From: Branchiostoma floridae
Lineage: Eukaryota > Chordata > Leptocardii > Amphioxiformes > Branchiostomatidae
Assembly (NCBI RefSeq): GCF_000003815.2
Contig: NC_049987.1
Coordinates: 8,233,858 to 8,297,857 of the forward strand
Reading direction: 5' to 3'
DNA: 64,000 bases
The position numbers and the translations under genes were made by a program. The notes under the pieces were generated by a model. It made no database searches, was not told the DNA's origin, and saw only the letters and a program-made list of their open reading frames with translations. Position 1 is the stretch's first letter; each line of letters begins with the position of its first letter. Below are positions 31,415 through 43,400 of the stretch, in pieces.

Positions 31415-31730
31415 AGCCAGTGACGGCGACACGGGGGGGGGGGCGGGCAGGTTGGGCGGCTGCACCCACTTCCCCCGGGAAAATATTTTTGGGGGCCGTG
31501 GCCCCCCCAAAATCAAGTTGAAATCTTGTGTATTTTTTTGATGATGGGAATTTCATAAAATCAAGCTAGTCTAACAGCAAAATTTACCCCTGAAAATGCA
31601 CGAAATGGCGTTTCAGAGAGTCCCGATTTCAACATTTCGCCAGACCTCCCTTGTGACGGCCGCGTCTTTGGCGCAGGACAATATTTTAATGTAGCGTTGC
31701 TCTGAAAAATCTTTTAAACCAATAGAAATT
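31415..31730. mobile_element. repeat element, right copy flanking the 11-bp array
   Basis: Same order as the left copy: a G-rich start, GGGGGCCGTGGCCCC, TCAAGCTAGTCTAACAGCAA and GGCGTTTCAGAGAGTCCCGA. The copies differ by few bases over at least 170 bp, so the duplication is recent. Confidence 0.8.
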
Positions 31731-32310
31731 GTACTATCGTACTTAGCTTAGTTTACAAGTAGAAAGTGCCACTAAAATGCAGGAAATGACGTTTCAGACG
31801 GTCAAGATTTAGAAATTTTCTCCGGACCTCCCAAGCGATGACTTTCACCTCCGGCGCTCACAACGACATGGTGAAAATTTGTGCGTGGTAGCTTATGTCA
31901 TCGCCCTCAAACATCTTTTTCTTTGACAAAAATGGCATAAGATTTAGCATAGTCTACCAGCAAGATTTGTCCCTCAAAATACAGAAAATGTCGTTTCAGA
32001 GGGTGCAGATTTCGAAATTTCCCAAGACCAACCAATCTTACGACAGCTCGCACCTTCGGCACTCGAAATCGTGAAAATATTTTGGGGGCATCGCCCTCGC
32101 TAAAACCATGTGTCTTTCTAACAGAATTGCCATCAAACTTTGCTTACTCTAGCAGCAAAATTTGCCCGTCAAAACGCAGGAAATGCCGTTTTAGAGGGTC
32201 TAGATTTCAAATTTTCCCGGGGGAGCATGCCCCCGGAACCCCCTAGCGTGGTCGCGCCTACGGCGCGACGGGTAGCGCCTTCGGCGCTACGTAAGCGTGA
32301 GCCGTAAAAT
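31731..32310. repeat. diverged tandem copies of the element's inner segment
   Basis: Versions of CGTTTCAGAGGGT-x-x-AGATTTC recur at about 31607, 31786, 31989 and 32187, spaced 180-203 bp. Each is preceded by a CTAG/CAGCAAAATTTG block. The array ends in two GC-rich hairpins. Confidence 0.75.
32251..32290. repeat. twin GC hairpins
   Basis: GTCGCGCCTACGGCGCGAC (32251-32269) and GTAGCGCCTTCGGCGCTAC (32272-32290). Both have 8-bp stems and 3-nt loops and lie 2 nt apart. The stems differ yet keep perfect pairing. Confidence 0.93.
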
Positions 32311-32364
32311 TCTGTTAGGAAAAGTTCGCCCCCCCAGACGAAATTTCCTGCCGCCGCCTCTATG

Positions 32365-33880
32365 TTCCTCTTGCAGTACTAGCGACATCTACCGTTCTTC
32401 TATCAAACTACACTTAATTGTCTTGCCAATATCACCACAGGCTATTACTGTACATGCGTTTTAGAGTTGGTTGGATCTGTCATATTGTTTCTAAATTGAC
32501 TAATATTAATATAAAGATGTTGTTATACATCTTTTTTTAATTGAATAAATGATTAAAATCAGTTAGCTTCTGTTGTGATTCTTGACAATGAATTTATATT
32601 GTCTTTTATAGTTGCGTGCTTTGTTACTATATGGCTCCGACTAATATTAAATGTTCTTCGAGAGCTTCGGCTATTTATCATGCATATAGAATAAATTTGC
32701 GTTGAATTGACAAATCAATATCTACTTTTTCCAGTATGTCAGCTGAAGAAATGATAATAATAACAATGTTTTTAACACCGGTTTGCTGTTTCCTTGTATT
32801 TGAAGAAGATCTGAAACCAAGGACAGATAACTACAAGTGATATTCACATACATTTAATTTATTTTTGCGCCGTATATGTATAAACAAACCTGACATAAAT
32901 CAAACATGGTTTTTGTCTTTTGGCAGAAATGAAGCCTTGTTAGATTCCCCTCCCTCCTTCTCTCTCTCTCTCATTCTCTTCCCATCCCCGCCTATCGCTG
33001 ACCCTCCCTCTTCTTTCTCTTCTCCTATCCTGTCCTTCTCTCCCTCCCTCTCTCCTTTATCCTTTCTCTCTCTCCCAGATATCCTTCCTTCTTCTCTCTC
33101 CACTCATTTTTGTCTCCACATCCCCCTCTCTCTTTATCCCTCTCTCCCTCCACTTCTCTCTCCTTCTCTCTCTCTCTGTAGACTGTATGCCACAGCAGTC
33201 AGTCTGTATAGCTCGTTATTCGGCAACAAATTATGCGGGTCCCTTTCAAGCGGTTACGATTTGAAACTCATTACCGTTGTAGAGTCGACTCTTCTGTGAA
33301 GCAATGATTGATTTATGCCAGTCCTGAGCCGTGAAATGATATCTATTTTGTGGACGCCTGTGCCACAACAATAGGGAAACGTCGGTAAACTTTTGGTAGG
33401 TTGCCATTGCAATAAGTCCCTTTGTTTACTTTGTTTACTGGTTTCAAACTACAATACCTTGAAAGCGTTCCTGTTTAAAACTAACGACCCCCCCCCCCCC
33501 CAACTTGATATCTCCGTTTTTGAAACAACGGAAGTAGGTGAAGTAGTCCGTTATCCCCACGGAGAAAGAGGAACTAGTGAAATTATAGGTGGAGTCATAT
33601 AAACTTATGTCCCGTAAAAGTGACTATAGTATGTATATTCTTTCAGATTTGAAACACGTATAATTTTTATAAACAAAATTTATATAGTCAAGTTGGCATT
33701 GAAGTAGGACATTATTACCAAAACAAAATCCCGTCTGGCCACTAAATAGTCCACAGAATGACAGGGGACCCTAATAATTGATCATCTGTCAGAAACGTCC
33801 TGTAAAAAGGAAACTGTCGTCTGCAAAGTTGCCCCTCCCACTCTCCTTTCACATGCGGGTCATCCGAGCGTGAAGTTGGG
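32365..33880. other. intergenic, upstream of PRDM12
   Basis: AT-rich DNA with a pyrimidine-rich CT/TC tract at about 32948-33180 and a C run at 33489-33501. The open frame 32865-33299 is produced by the CT tract and is not supported. Confidence 0.5.
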
Positions 33881-33889
33881 TATCTTCCA

Positions 33890-33970
33890 CGTGATTGGTC
33901 AATAGCTGCGGGCAGCTTTCGTCTCATTGGTCAAGAGGTTTACCCTAGGGATGGCGGAAAGTGTATAAAA
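33890..33970 (+). promoter_or_regulatory. prdm12: PRDM12 core promoter: two inverted CCAAT boxes and TATAAAA
   Basis: ATTGGTCAA occurs at about 33894-33902 and again at about 33927-33935 (inverted CCAAT boxes). TATAAAA is at 33964-33970. Transcription would start near 33995, leaving a 5' UTR of about 130 nt before the ATG at 34128. Spacing is typical of a focused animal promoter. Confidence 0.65.
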
Positions 33971-34127
33971 GGTAGAGATGTCCGTACAAGAGTAGAACAC
34001 AAAACGTGGTCACTGTAAGAGCATCAGCAAAACTTTATTTCGCTGAAAAAGTTTAACGCTTCTTTTAATAGGTTTGTAGCCATCGTTGCTATTTTGGAGC
34101 TATTTGAGTAACGGAAAGAAATTGAGA

Positions 34128-34407
34128 ATGAAGCCTACGCTTTTTGATCGTCAGATGTATGGACACTACAGGAGAAATCCACCCACGGTTTTTCCAACGG
34201 TTCCTCTTCGGAAGAAGCAGCCCGAAACCGTGTTGAAGTCGCCCGCAGGAGAGTTGAACTCCCTGGCTCTAGCTCAGATCACCCCCGAGCTGCTGAGGAC
34301 GGTTCTGTACGGGAGGTGGCAGGGAAGAAGCGGGGAGACACGCGCTGTCAGCCCGAGGGAGAACCGGGTTCCGTCCCCTGACCACCAACGGTCTCCAGTC
34401 AGCCCAG
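34128..34407 (+). CDS. prdm12: PRDM12 exon 1
   Basis: Begins [19 protein letters not shown], which is not conserved, then the conserved LYGRWQ block, then a basic Pro/Ser linker. Donor CCCAG|gtaagt, phase 1. The ATG at 34128 is the first in frame after a TATA-proximal 5' UTR. Confidence 0.9.
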
Positions 34408-37400
34408 GTAAGTGTCACACAAACACAGTTATGTTTTATCATAGGAAATATACTGGATAAAGAGAAATGACCGTTTTAGATATCCGTTGATCACAGACAT
34501 AAAAAGTAAATGCTAGGAAATGTTAAACATACCTAAGACCACCATCCACTCCCCTAACGCTTCAAATCTGTAGCTAGCTTTTTTGTGTAAAGCTGATATT
34601 TTCAACACTACATTTAAGAAGTTTTATTTACCCTATTGTGTGTACGAGTCTTCATAGTTTTCTGTAAATATTGGCCAATTCGCCAATAAATTGGATGATA
34701 TACCAAAGAAGTTTACCATGTTATAAACCAGACTCCCGGGCCAGCTAACTCCCCTGTCATGCTATTTCGTTTGCTTAGCTACTTCAAACTATTTGTCCTA
34801 AAGCTTGCGGAGACTTGTAGAGATAGACGACAAAAATTTGTTTTATACGTTCATATAATCTATTTGCTTGCATCTAGCCTAAATTAACTTCTTCCGAAGC
34901 TGTCAAAGATTCGATCCATGTACGTGTAAGTCACTGATGACGAATACTAGTCCGGAAAAAAATTACATTTTCAAAATTTGTTTCCTGTTTCATTTGTTGA
35001 CTTATATTATCATAAGTTGCATTCATAGTACAGTGTAAGAAGTCTAGTAATAGAAAAGTATGTACAAGACCAACATGCATTTATTTTATTTAAGAAAAAA
35101 GGAACAAAAACTGCATACAGTAATTCTTTAAGAACTCTGCGACATAACTGAATAGAGAATTTTAAGATATCTTTTAAAAAGAGGTGATATAGAATACGTC
35201 TGATCATGATTTTAAAAGGGTGGCTAGTTAAATACGAATATGCTATAGATAGACGACAAAAAATTTGCTTTATATGTTCATATAATCTTTATCCTAAATA
35301 AACCCACTGCCTTTTATTCTTTTTGCTAGCAACACTCATTAGAAGAATGCAAATATGCTCTACTGGTAAAGGAAAAAAAATAAAGAAAAGTTTCTTTTGT
35401 ACTGTCTGAAGTATCCTTTCAGTACATTCTACTTTCAGGCATGTTTAAGCGCTGCACAAGCGACCCACAATTACAGTGGTCAGTCAACACAAGACTGAAC
35501 TGTACACAAAACTATGCAGGAACGTCTCAATCTAATACAGTACCCCATACAAAACCCCCACAACGGCCGGAGTTTGCAATTTACAGGGATTCAGTCCCTA
35601 CTACACGGTTCAAAGCTCTCGGAGAAAAGTTCCGCGACTCCACGAACGAAATCTGTGGTCTTCAAATAACAAGTTTCATACGAGCGTCGAGAAAAAGATT
35701 ACTGGTTAAGGTAGTCGCCCGCTGGTAGTACACAAAGCCGTGTACAAAATAGATGAACGAAAAGGAGCAGTCTTCTTTTTATATCCAAACTAACTGAGAA
35801 AATGGTGCTTCAATTAATCCAGGATTTTGCACTCAAAAACATAGTAATTGTACGGTTATGTACAAAAACTCTGTCCGTTTAAAATGATATACCAAGTGAT
35901 TTTTTTGTCTGCGTCGGCTATTCTTTTTTTCTTCCCTTTTTTCAAATGAGTCATAGGGATTACAAATTCAAAAAACCAGTGCGGCTCACAAGATGCGGGT
36001 AATACCAAAGGCAGACTATTCCTATGTGTATTTAACATGTTCTCTGTTTAACGCATTGTTCTATTTTTATATGGGTAGCCCCTATATTTTCGGCCTAGTT
36101 TGGAGGAAGACCTTGTCCGGGTTAAGTCAATACTTGGTGAATGAATGAACGAACCCGCATGTAGCAAAGCGCGCAGTGTACGTAAGATTATTGGCACGTT
36201 GTTATGACGGCACACTAAATGTTTGTTTTCACATACAAGGAAGAAATAGACATTCGACCGCAATTTTTCTCTATACTAGTAGTTTACCGGATGCTATTTG
36301 CGTTGCGTACGACTTCTTTGTCTGTCGACTTCACATCGACCGAATATACATGTACATTATAAGTGCACTTTTCCGGTCTTTGCTGTTACTCTGGTATTGT
36401 ACTTTCTTTTGTAAATGATGAAGTCACGTTTGGTGTTTTTTTAATCAAAAGGCGCACTTTCTATTGTGCTCACAAGATATCAAAAAATTGTGTTCGCAAA
36501 AACTATAGCCATATTACTGGAAATACTGTTGAATTTCATAAAGATGAAATAGATATTTGATTCTAAATATGCCTTTGTAAGAAATGTTGTAATTTACTCA
36601 GATAAGCAAACTAAAAAGATATTGATTTTCTCATCGAGATTTTGAAAACTGAGATTCGATTTTCTATTACGTGTACATGTATATGACCTCACTTGCGTAA
36701 AACATTACAAAGGCCACATACTTTTCTCCATCCGTTTTTTTGAAGCCGGCTGAATTGAGTTGCTGGTACTAGATAAATGCAAGAAAATGAACAGACCTAT
36801 GACCGTAAGAAAAGCTACAGTTAGTACGAAATATTTCGTTTTTCTTTGATTGATTTATAATCTTTATATTCTTTTTTTTTCTCTTCTAATTTCCCTTTCT
36901 GTTGAGTCGGGGCCGTCCAGTTGTAAACATTGGATTTGCATTCATATAATTCAATATGTTCCATGTCCATAATATAAGTATAATTCAAAAGAACGCAACC
37001 TTACAAAATATACTTCTTTATCGATAGAATTTTTTAAATCTTTAAATCACAAATGTTTTTTATCGCTTAATGTTTTTTCTATGACCGTCATCTCAATTGA
37101 AAGGGGTTTAACGGACCGATGTCTTTGATTTTCCTTTACCGAGACGGGAGCCCCCCTAGTGTATCCTCGCGGTGTAACGTTTGATGTTTTGTGTTGGAGG
37201 CCATTACCCTTTGGCAGGCCAAAGACATTCTGATTTGCTCCGCTCTGCGTGCCTACCCCTGTCGTTACTTTGTTCCTCGTTTCTGGCCTTCTTGATAAAG
37301 CAGGCTCTACGTTTAGGAGCCATTGTTACATATAGAAGAGAACTTTAGGAACGTGATAACGGAAATATATCTTGTATCAAAAGACGGGATTTATTTAGCT

Positions 37401-40400
37401 GCAATATGCCACTGTGACGTTATTTTTCGTATTTATTCAACGATTGTTTCTTCTGACTAAGGTTGAAGAAGTTTTATTGATTAAGTAGGCTCTACGTTTA
37501 GGAGTCATTGTTACGTATAGAATAGAACTTTAGGAAGGTGATAACGGAAATATATCTTGTATCAAAAGATTAGATTTATTTAGCTTCAATATGCCACTGC
37601 GACGTATTTTTTTTCATATTTCTTCAACGATTCTTTCTTCTAACTAAGGTTGAAGAAGTTTTTATATATGCAGTGTCTACCACTATAAAAATGTGCTTTC
37701 TCTCGCACGTAGTTTGTCGTACGTTCATCGTACGAGTCCCAGCCCGCTGTCCGACGGCAATTGTCTTTCGTCGTACAAAGTGTTTCGTGTGAATAGTGCC
37801 TAACTTGCTACAGAAAAATTGAAGGCATTCTAAAGTCAACTATTTTGAGACGGGAAAATGCTAGATCGTTTTCGACGATCGACGATCTACAAAAAATATC
37901 ACGGCGCCTCAGGTTTTCAGTATTGTATTCAGGCATATATCTATACCTTGGGGAACGCAGGCCCTTAGTACGCATTGTATACAATTGTCGTGGGGTGAAT
38001 TTCTTTTGCCGTCTTATATTTTTGATTTCATAACGATTGTATTCGGCACAATGCCACTATCACCATTAAACAAAAAAAGGCTCATGAAGAAGTGATTGTA
38101 AGAGGGTAAATAGATTTTGGAAGATGTCTTTTGGGTTTCTTTTATTCTCACCTTTCTATAAAAATGACGGAAAGGAGATTTCGAGAAAGGAGCACTTTAT
38201 AAAGCATTTATCGTTACGGTATAGGAAAAATCACGAATTTGTTTTGTAAAAGACGATTTATTCTTGTTTACGAAAAGAAACGGCGCTCTGATTCTCTTAC
38301 AGGTCAGTGATTTTATCTTCCGACACACAAAGTGTGCGGATTTAATGATGAGCGGCTTAGGTAATTATCCTCGTTAAGCGATACATAATTTATGACGGCG
38401 TTTATGACTTGATAATGTGTCGTACCTGTGGGGTATAGGTACACGAGACCCTCATAAAAAGGCACGTGGGCCCCTGGGCATCGAACAAAAAGGTGGCTTA
38501 GACCACGGCACGCGTCATTTTGTTTCATTTTCCTGGGGGTTTGATCAGCCACGTGCACGGAGGAAATGTAGCACGGCAGGACCGTCACTGTCTTTGTTCT
38601 GTGAGCGAGGCGTCACGTGCTAAAACGGATAAAACTTTTCAAAACTCGGCCCCGTGTACAAGTAAAAAAGAAAACAATGGAACCGTGCCTTGAATAGTAA
38701 ATGATGCCCGCTTTTATTTTCATTATCTTGTGATCGCATCGCGCGGTGTTTCTATGAGCTTAGCCTTACTGACATTTTATCTGATAATGAATTGTAAGGT
38801 GAATCATATCAATGGTGAATATCATATGTCATGAATAGATTTAACATACTTTTGCGCTCTCTTTGCTGTTTCTATTTCGCATAGAATAGAAATCTTTATT
38901 GACACGACAAAAGTACAGCAACTTTCGTAAGGTCTACATGTATAGCAACTACATACAGTACAACTAAACATAAAGAAATGCACAAATCTACGAAATGTAT
39001 TTTTGGCCCCACTCCAAGTTGAGAATAATAACAATTACTGTAACATTTTTCTCGTCATAAACTGCGTATTGAATACTTGGTGTATGTAATTTAAAATCAA
39101 CTATAAACTTAAGCAAGATTGATGTGGTTAGATAATGAAACGGATTTGGCGGCAAATAAGTTGCCATATAGCAGTCAAAAGACGCGCCGCATATGCGTCG
39201 TCTGCGGGGGACGTGAAAACCCAGAGGTCATTATACATCCAGGAAGCCCATTTGTTACTCAGATTTCCTGGGCGGATGCGTGCGACAGTCGTGCGACAGA
39301 CACGTCAATCATCCTGAGATAAATACCGTCCCGCGGCGCGTCAGGTTCAGACGAAGGTCCTCAGAGATAGATAGCGCTGACCAATCAGCGTCCGTTTTCC
39401 TAACTCGATCATTTCAGCCATTGTCAGTCAGGAACGGAGCATCGGACGACCGTCCTTGGAGACAGTCGTCCAATCAGCTTGTGTTTTTGCTAACTCGATC
39501 TATAGTCGGCAACTGTCAGTCAGGAGCTGATCAAGTTAGGAAAACAGGTGAGTGTTGAACGGCCGTCCGCGTAGATGCAAATGTCTCTCAACGGGTGCCG
39601 CCATTTAAAAAGTCCGTCGCCTACGTATTACTGGTACCATATATCCAATCGATTATGCGTTCTGTGGAGACGGACACGAAGCAAAACATTTGTAATGCAA
39701 CGTTCAATTTTCAAATGTACGGTTGTATCGTGATTATATGTAATGAAAGAAAAATATAGAAAGAAAAAAGAAAAGGAATTGCACCAGCTTATGGTCAAAC
39801 CCGAGTCAAAAGGTCTAAACCAGAAAAAAAATATCAACTTCAGCATGAAACATAACATTATGGACAGGTGTGCTAACTGATAAAAAAACTAGTACTGACG
39901 AAATTGCTAACTGACACAAAAAGGTGGCCAACTTTCTACAGGTGATGACCGTTTATGTGACGGAAATTATCCGCGAAGACAACGCTCCAATCAGCGCGAC
40001 GATTTTCCTAATTCGATCAAGCAACGACCTCACCTCATTGGTCAGGAACAATGCTTCAAACGAAAAGCCAGGCTTCCAACATGCGTTATCTTTAAATGAC
40101 TGGATATAATGACGACAGGTCCGTTCGGTTGTGACGTCATTGGACAATAGGACAGTGACACCTTGTGTACCTGAGGCCTTCCCGGGGCATACGGACAGGT
40201 GTTCGGACAGGTGTGACATAAGAAAGGCGTACTGGATTCACCGGTATCGCTAATATGACTTTAGATTTAGATTAAACGAAATCTATTTCTGGTTTTTACC
40301 TAGAAAAATTTAAAGAAAAGACCATAATCTTGGCCAATAATGGTGTATGTTTACAGGCTCTTGCTACAAACATTTAACCTTTTATCAATATGTATATTGA

Positions 40401-43400
40401 AACAGTGTCCTAGATTTGACTGCAATTTTTTTAGGTCACTGAATTATGATAATGATTACATATTCAACCATGAATACGCATTTGGTACATCGGTTTAATG
40501 GCTCGTTCGTTCATTAGATCCTATATTGTTCATTCTATGTACAATAAAGGTCTTCATTCATTCATTTATTCATTCTATGCTTCCAGCATGGTAGAAACGC
40601 ACACCACATATTGACTTAGATAACTTTAACGTGTAATACTTGATACTTCTCAAATATGGTATAAAGGAACTATTTTGAAGTTTATTTATTTGTTTTGTTT
40701 GTTTGTTTGTTTGTTTGCAATCCAACTTATGGCGTAACACCAGGTCTGTAATAGCTGCGCTTTCGGACAGATTTAATTGTTCCACTCACACCGGAAAAGA
40801 CCCCTTATTTTTTTCGAAATGTGTGGTGGGTTTTTTACTTCCTCAAGGTGTGTCTCTTTCCAAACACGGGCCTTCAATTTAACGTCCAATCGAAGAAACG
40901 TCCTCAACCGAAGCTTGGTACACATTCCCAACCGAGTGAAGTGAGGAATTTGTGTTCAGTGCCTTTCCCAAGGGCAAAAGGTTGGTGCATGTCACAAGAC
41001 TCGAACCCAGGGCTCCTGGCTTTGAGCCAAACAACCTACCACCGCAATACATCACGCCAGTTTTTGTATGTCCTATATATGTGGACAAAACTATTGCCCT
41101 GAGGCAAAAAAAAAGCCACTGTCCACAGAGACAGTCACTCGCCTATCTGCTGTCCATTTAATAGCTTTGTAATCCTCCTTAGAGACTAGGTAATGAATAA
41201 GCCATTTTAGTATTTGGCCGTCCCTTTTAAGTCGCCTGTGAATTTTTAAAAAGACATTAATATTTGCTCTTGGCGATGTCATTTATTTAAGGGTAAGTTT
41301 TCACAATGTGAGTACACAGTTAACGCTGATGGTACCGTGTTTTTTTGGAATAAAAATAATTATTTCATTTTCATTTCTTTGTCTTGTACAAGTTCGTGGA
41401 CGTTTTTGTTTTTGTTTTATTTTTGCAACCTTTCAAATAGAGAAGGATCGAGTAGGTTTGCCAAACAAAAATGAAAAATCATTCTGAAATTTGTAATTTT
41501 TTTACAAGGAAGTGTGCTTATGATTAGTTCAGTCTTTAGCTGCGTGCTTCTTTCTTTCTTTCTTTCTTTCTTTTTCTTTCTTTCCTTCTTTCTTTCACCT
41601 TCTGTCTTTGATAGACAGATAAAGAAAACACAAAAGGTTTGATTGACAGATAGAATAAAACAAATCGGGGAGAAAGGACTCGAACAAATTACGCACCCCT
41701 GATTTGTGGTAAGTGTCAGACCGATCTGTGGGACTGAAAGGTAAAATACGGTATATTCATCATATTTCTTTCTCTTTTACAGAGCTGCCCAGTCTAACCG
41801 GTTTGGTACTACCACCCCAGTTGGAAGCGCGTAGTAGCCAGATCCCTTGCCGTCGGTGGGGCGTGTTCGCCCGTACGTGGATCAAGCAGGGTACGGAGAT
41901 GGGCCCATACACCGGCAGGAGGGTCAACCCCACAGACGTGGACCCGTGCGTGGAGAACGAGTTCATGTGGGAGGTTTGTATAATAACCTTTATCCGTTGG
42001 GTAACCTTTATCCGTTGGGTAACCTATATCCGTTGTATATGAAAATAGGGTATTTGGGAATCGTTAAGTCGATGGAAGATAGTTTCATATCCACCTTTAT
42101 CCGTAGAATAACATTTATCCGTAGGGTAACCTATATCCGTTGTATACAAAAAATAGGGTATTTTGGGGGGATCATTAAGTCGATAGAAGGTAGTTTCACA
42201 TTGAAATATTTTTAAAATGTGGTCAGTTAAAACCCACGTCTTTGACCTAAAATCTCTAAATCTACGGATAAAGTTCATACCTTTTTTCTTCTTAATTCTC
42301 ATTTTTTTTATATGAAGACATGTTTGGCCTTTGTTTCTATTCGACACACTGATAAGATAGTCACTCACTCACTCGTCCTCTTGCACGTGGTGAGATAAGA
42401 TAGTGCTTTCATTTAATGAATAAATACTAAAAACCTGTACTGGTGACCACTCTTACAATAGGACATTCTAAACATTGTAGTCATAGTATTTTCTTGGTAT
42501 GAAATAAAACATATTTCAATTTCCTTTTTTCAATTTGACAAAATGATGAAATTGTGCTCTCAATTAATACATACTGTGAAGCCTCTAAGATACGACTTTC
42601 TGATCATTGTAGCAACGTTTTGGCGGATCCGTAGATTGTTTTTTGTCTCATAGACCAAAGTATTGAGTACAATTTTGATCATGTTCCGTTACACAACATA
42701 TACACGACAATCGCAAGAATGACCCCAGTTTAAAGTCGTACGACAATCCCGCGACAAATGTAAGGCGTGGTCAAGATTATCACACCTTAACGTCGTTTCT
42801 TTCCCAGGTGTTCACGCCGTACGGTGACCTGAGTCATTACGTCGACGCTAGCCGCCAGGAAGACCGAAGTTGGATGGCGTACGTCAACTGCGCAAGAAGC
42901 GAGCAGGAGCAAAACTTAGAACTGTTTCAGAAGGGAGAACATATCTACTACAGGGCGATGAAGGTAAGATTTTTACCTTCATGAAATATGGAGATATAGT
43001 TTCTGATCTTTGTGTGTTGGGGGGGGGGGGGGAGGGGGTAATTCTTTGCTTGCTTGCGTTGCCGCTTAGCATAACTTTAAAAGCTCTGGATGGATTGTGA
43101 TAGTTTAAAGTTTGCCTATACGTCTAAGGAAAACGAAGGTCAAGGTGTATCAAAGGCCTCCTGGCGGCTACTTGGTACTGCAGCAGAACTTCCTATTTTT
43201 GAATATTTTGTCCTGGACGTGCATGCATTTTGGGGTTTGATTTTCGTTTGATAGACAGCTCTAATCTTTACCCTTTTCATGAATAAACAAACATTTTAAT
43301 CATTCTCTAGGCCATCCCGCCGGATGAGGAACTGCTTGTCTGGTACAGGTTCAGTCCATCCACATTTCTGGGTATTCCAGGCGTCCCGCAACCTGAGGAG

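Larger units (their letters stand above)
34408..41782 (+). other. prdm12: PRDM12 intron 1 (7.4 kb)
   Basis: A long AT-rich first intron, the usual place for enhancers in developmental regulators. It holds a 185-bp tandem duplication, a CCAAT-bearing repeat cluster, an inverted SINE and LINE-type 3' tails (near 38885 and 40540), listed separately. No other gene recognised. Confidence 0.85.

Noticed and set aside
29859-31556. Long minus-strand frames with YLGHTLVIPWS repeats
   Set aside because: They are a product of the stop-free 11-bp minisatellite, open in all frames; no start, splice or domain evidence.
32865-33299. 144-codon plus-strand frame rich in Ser, Leu and Pro
   Set aside because: Produced by the CT-rich tract; starts are weak and there is no domain.
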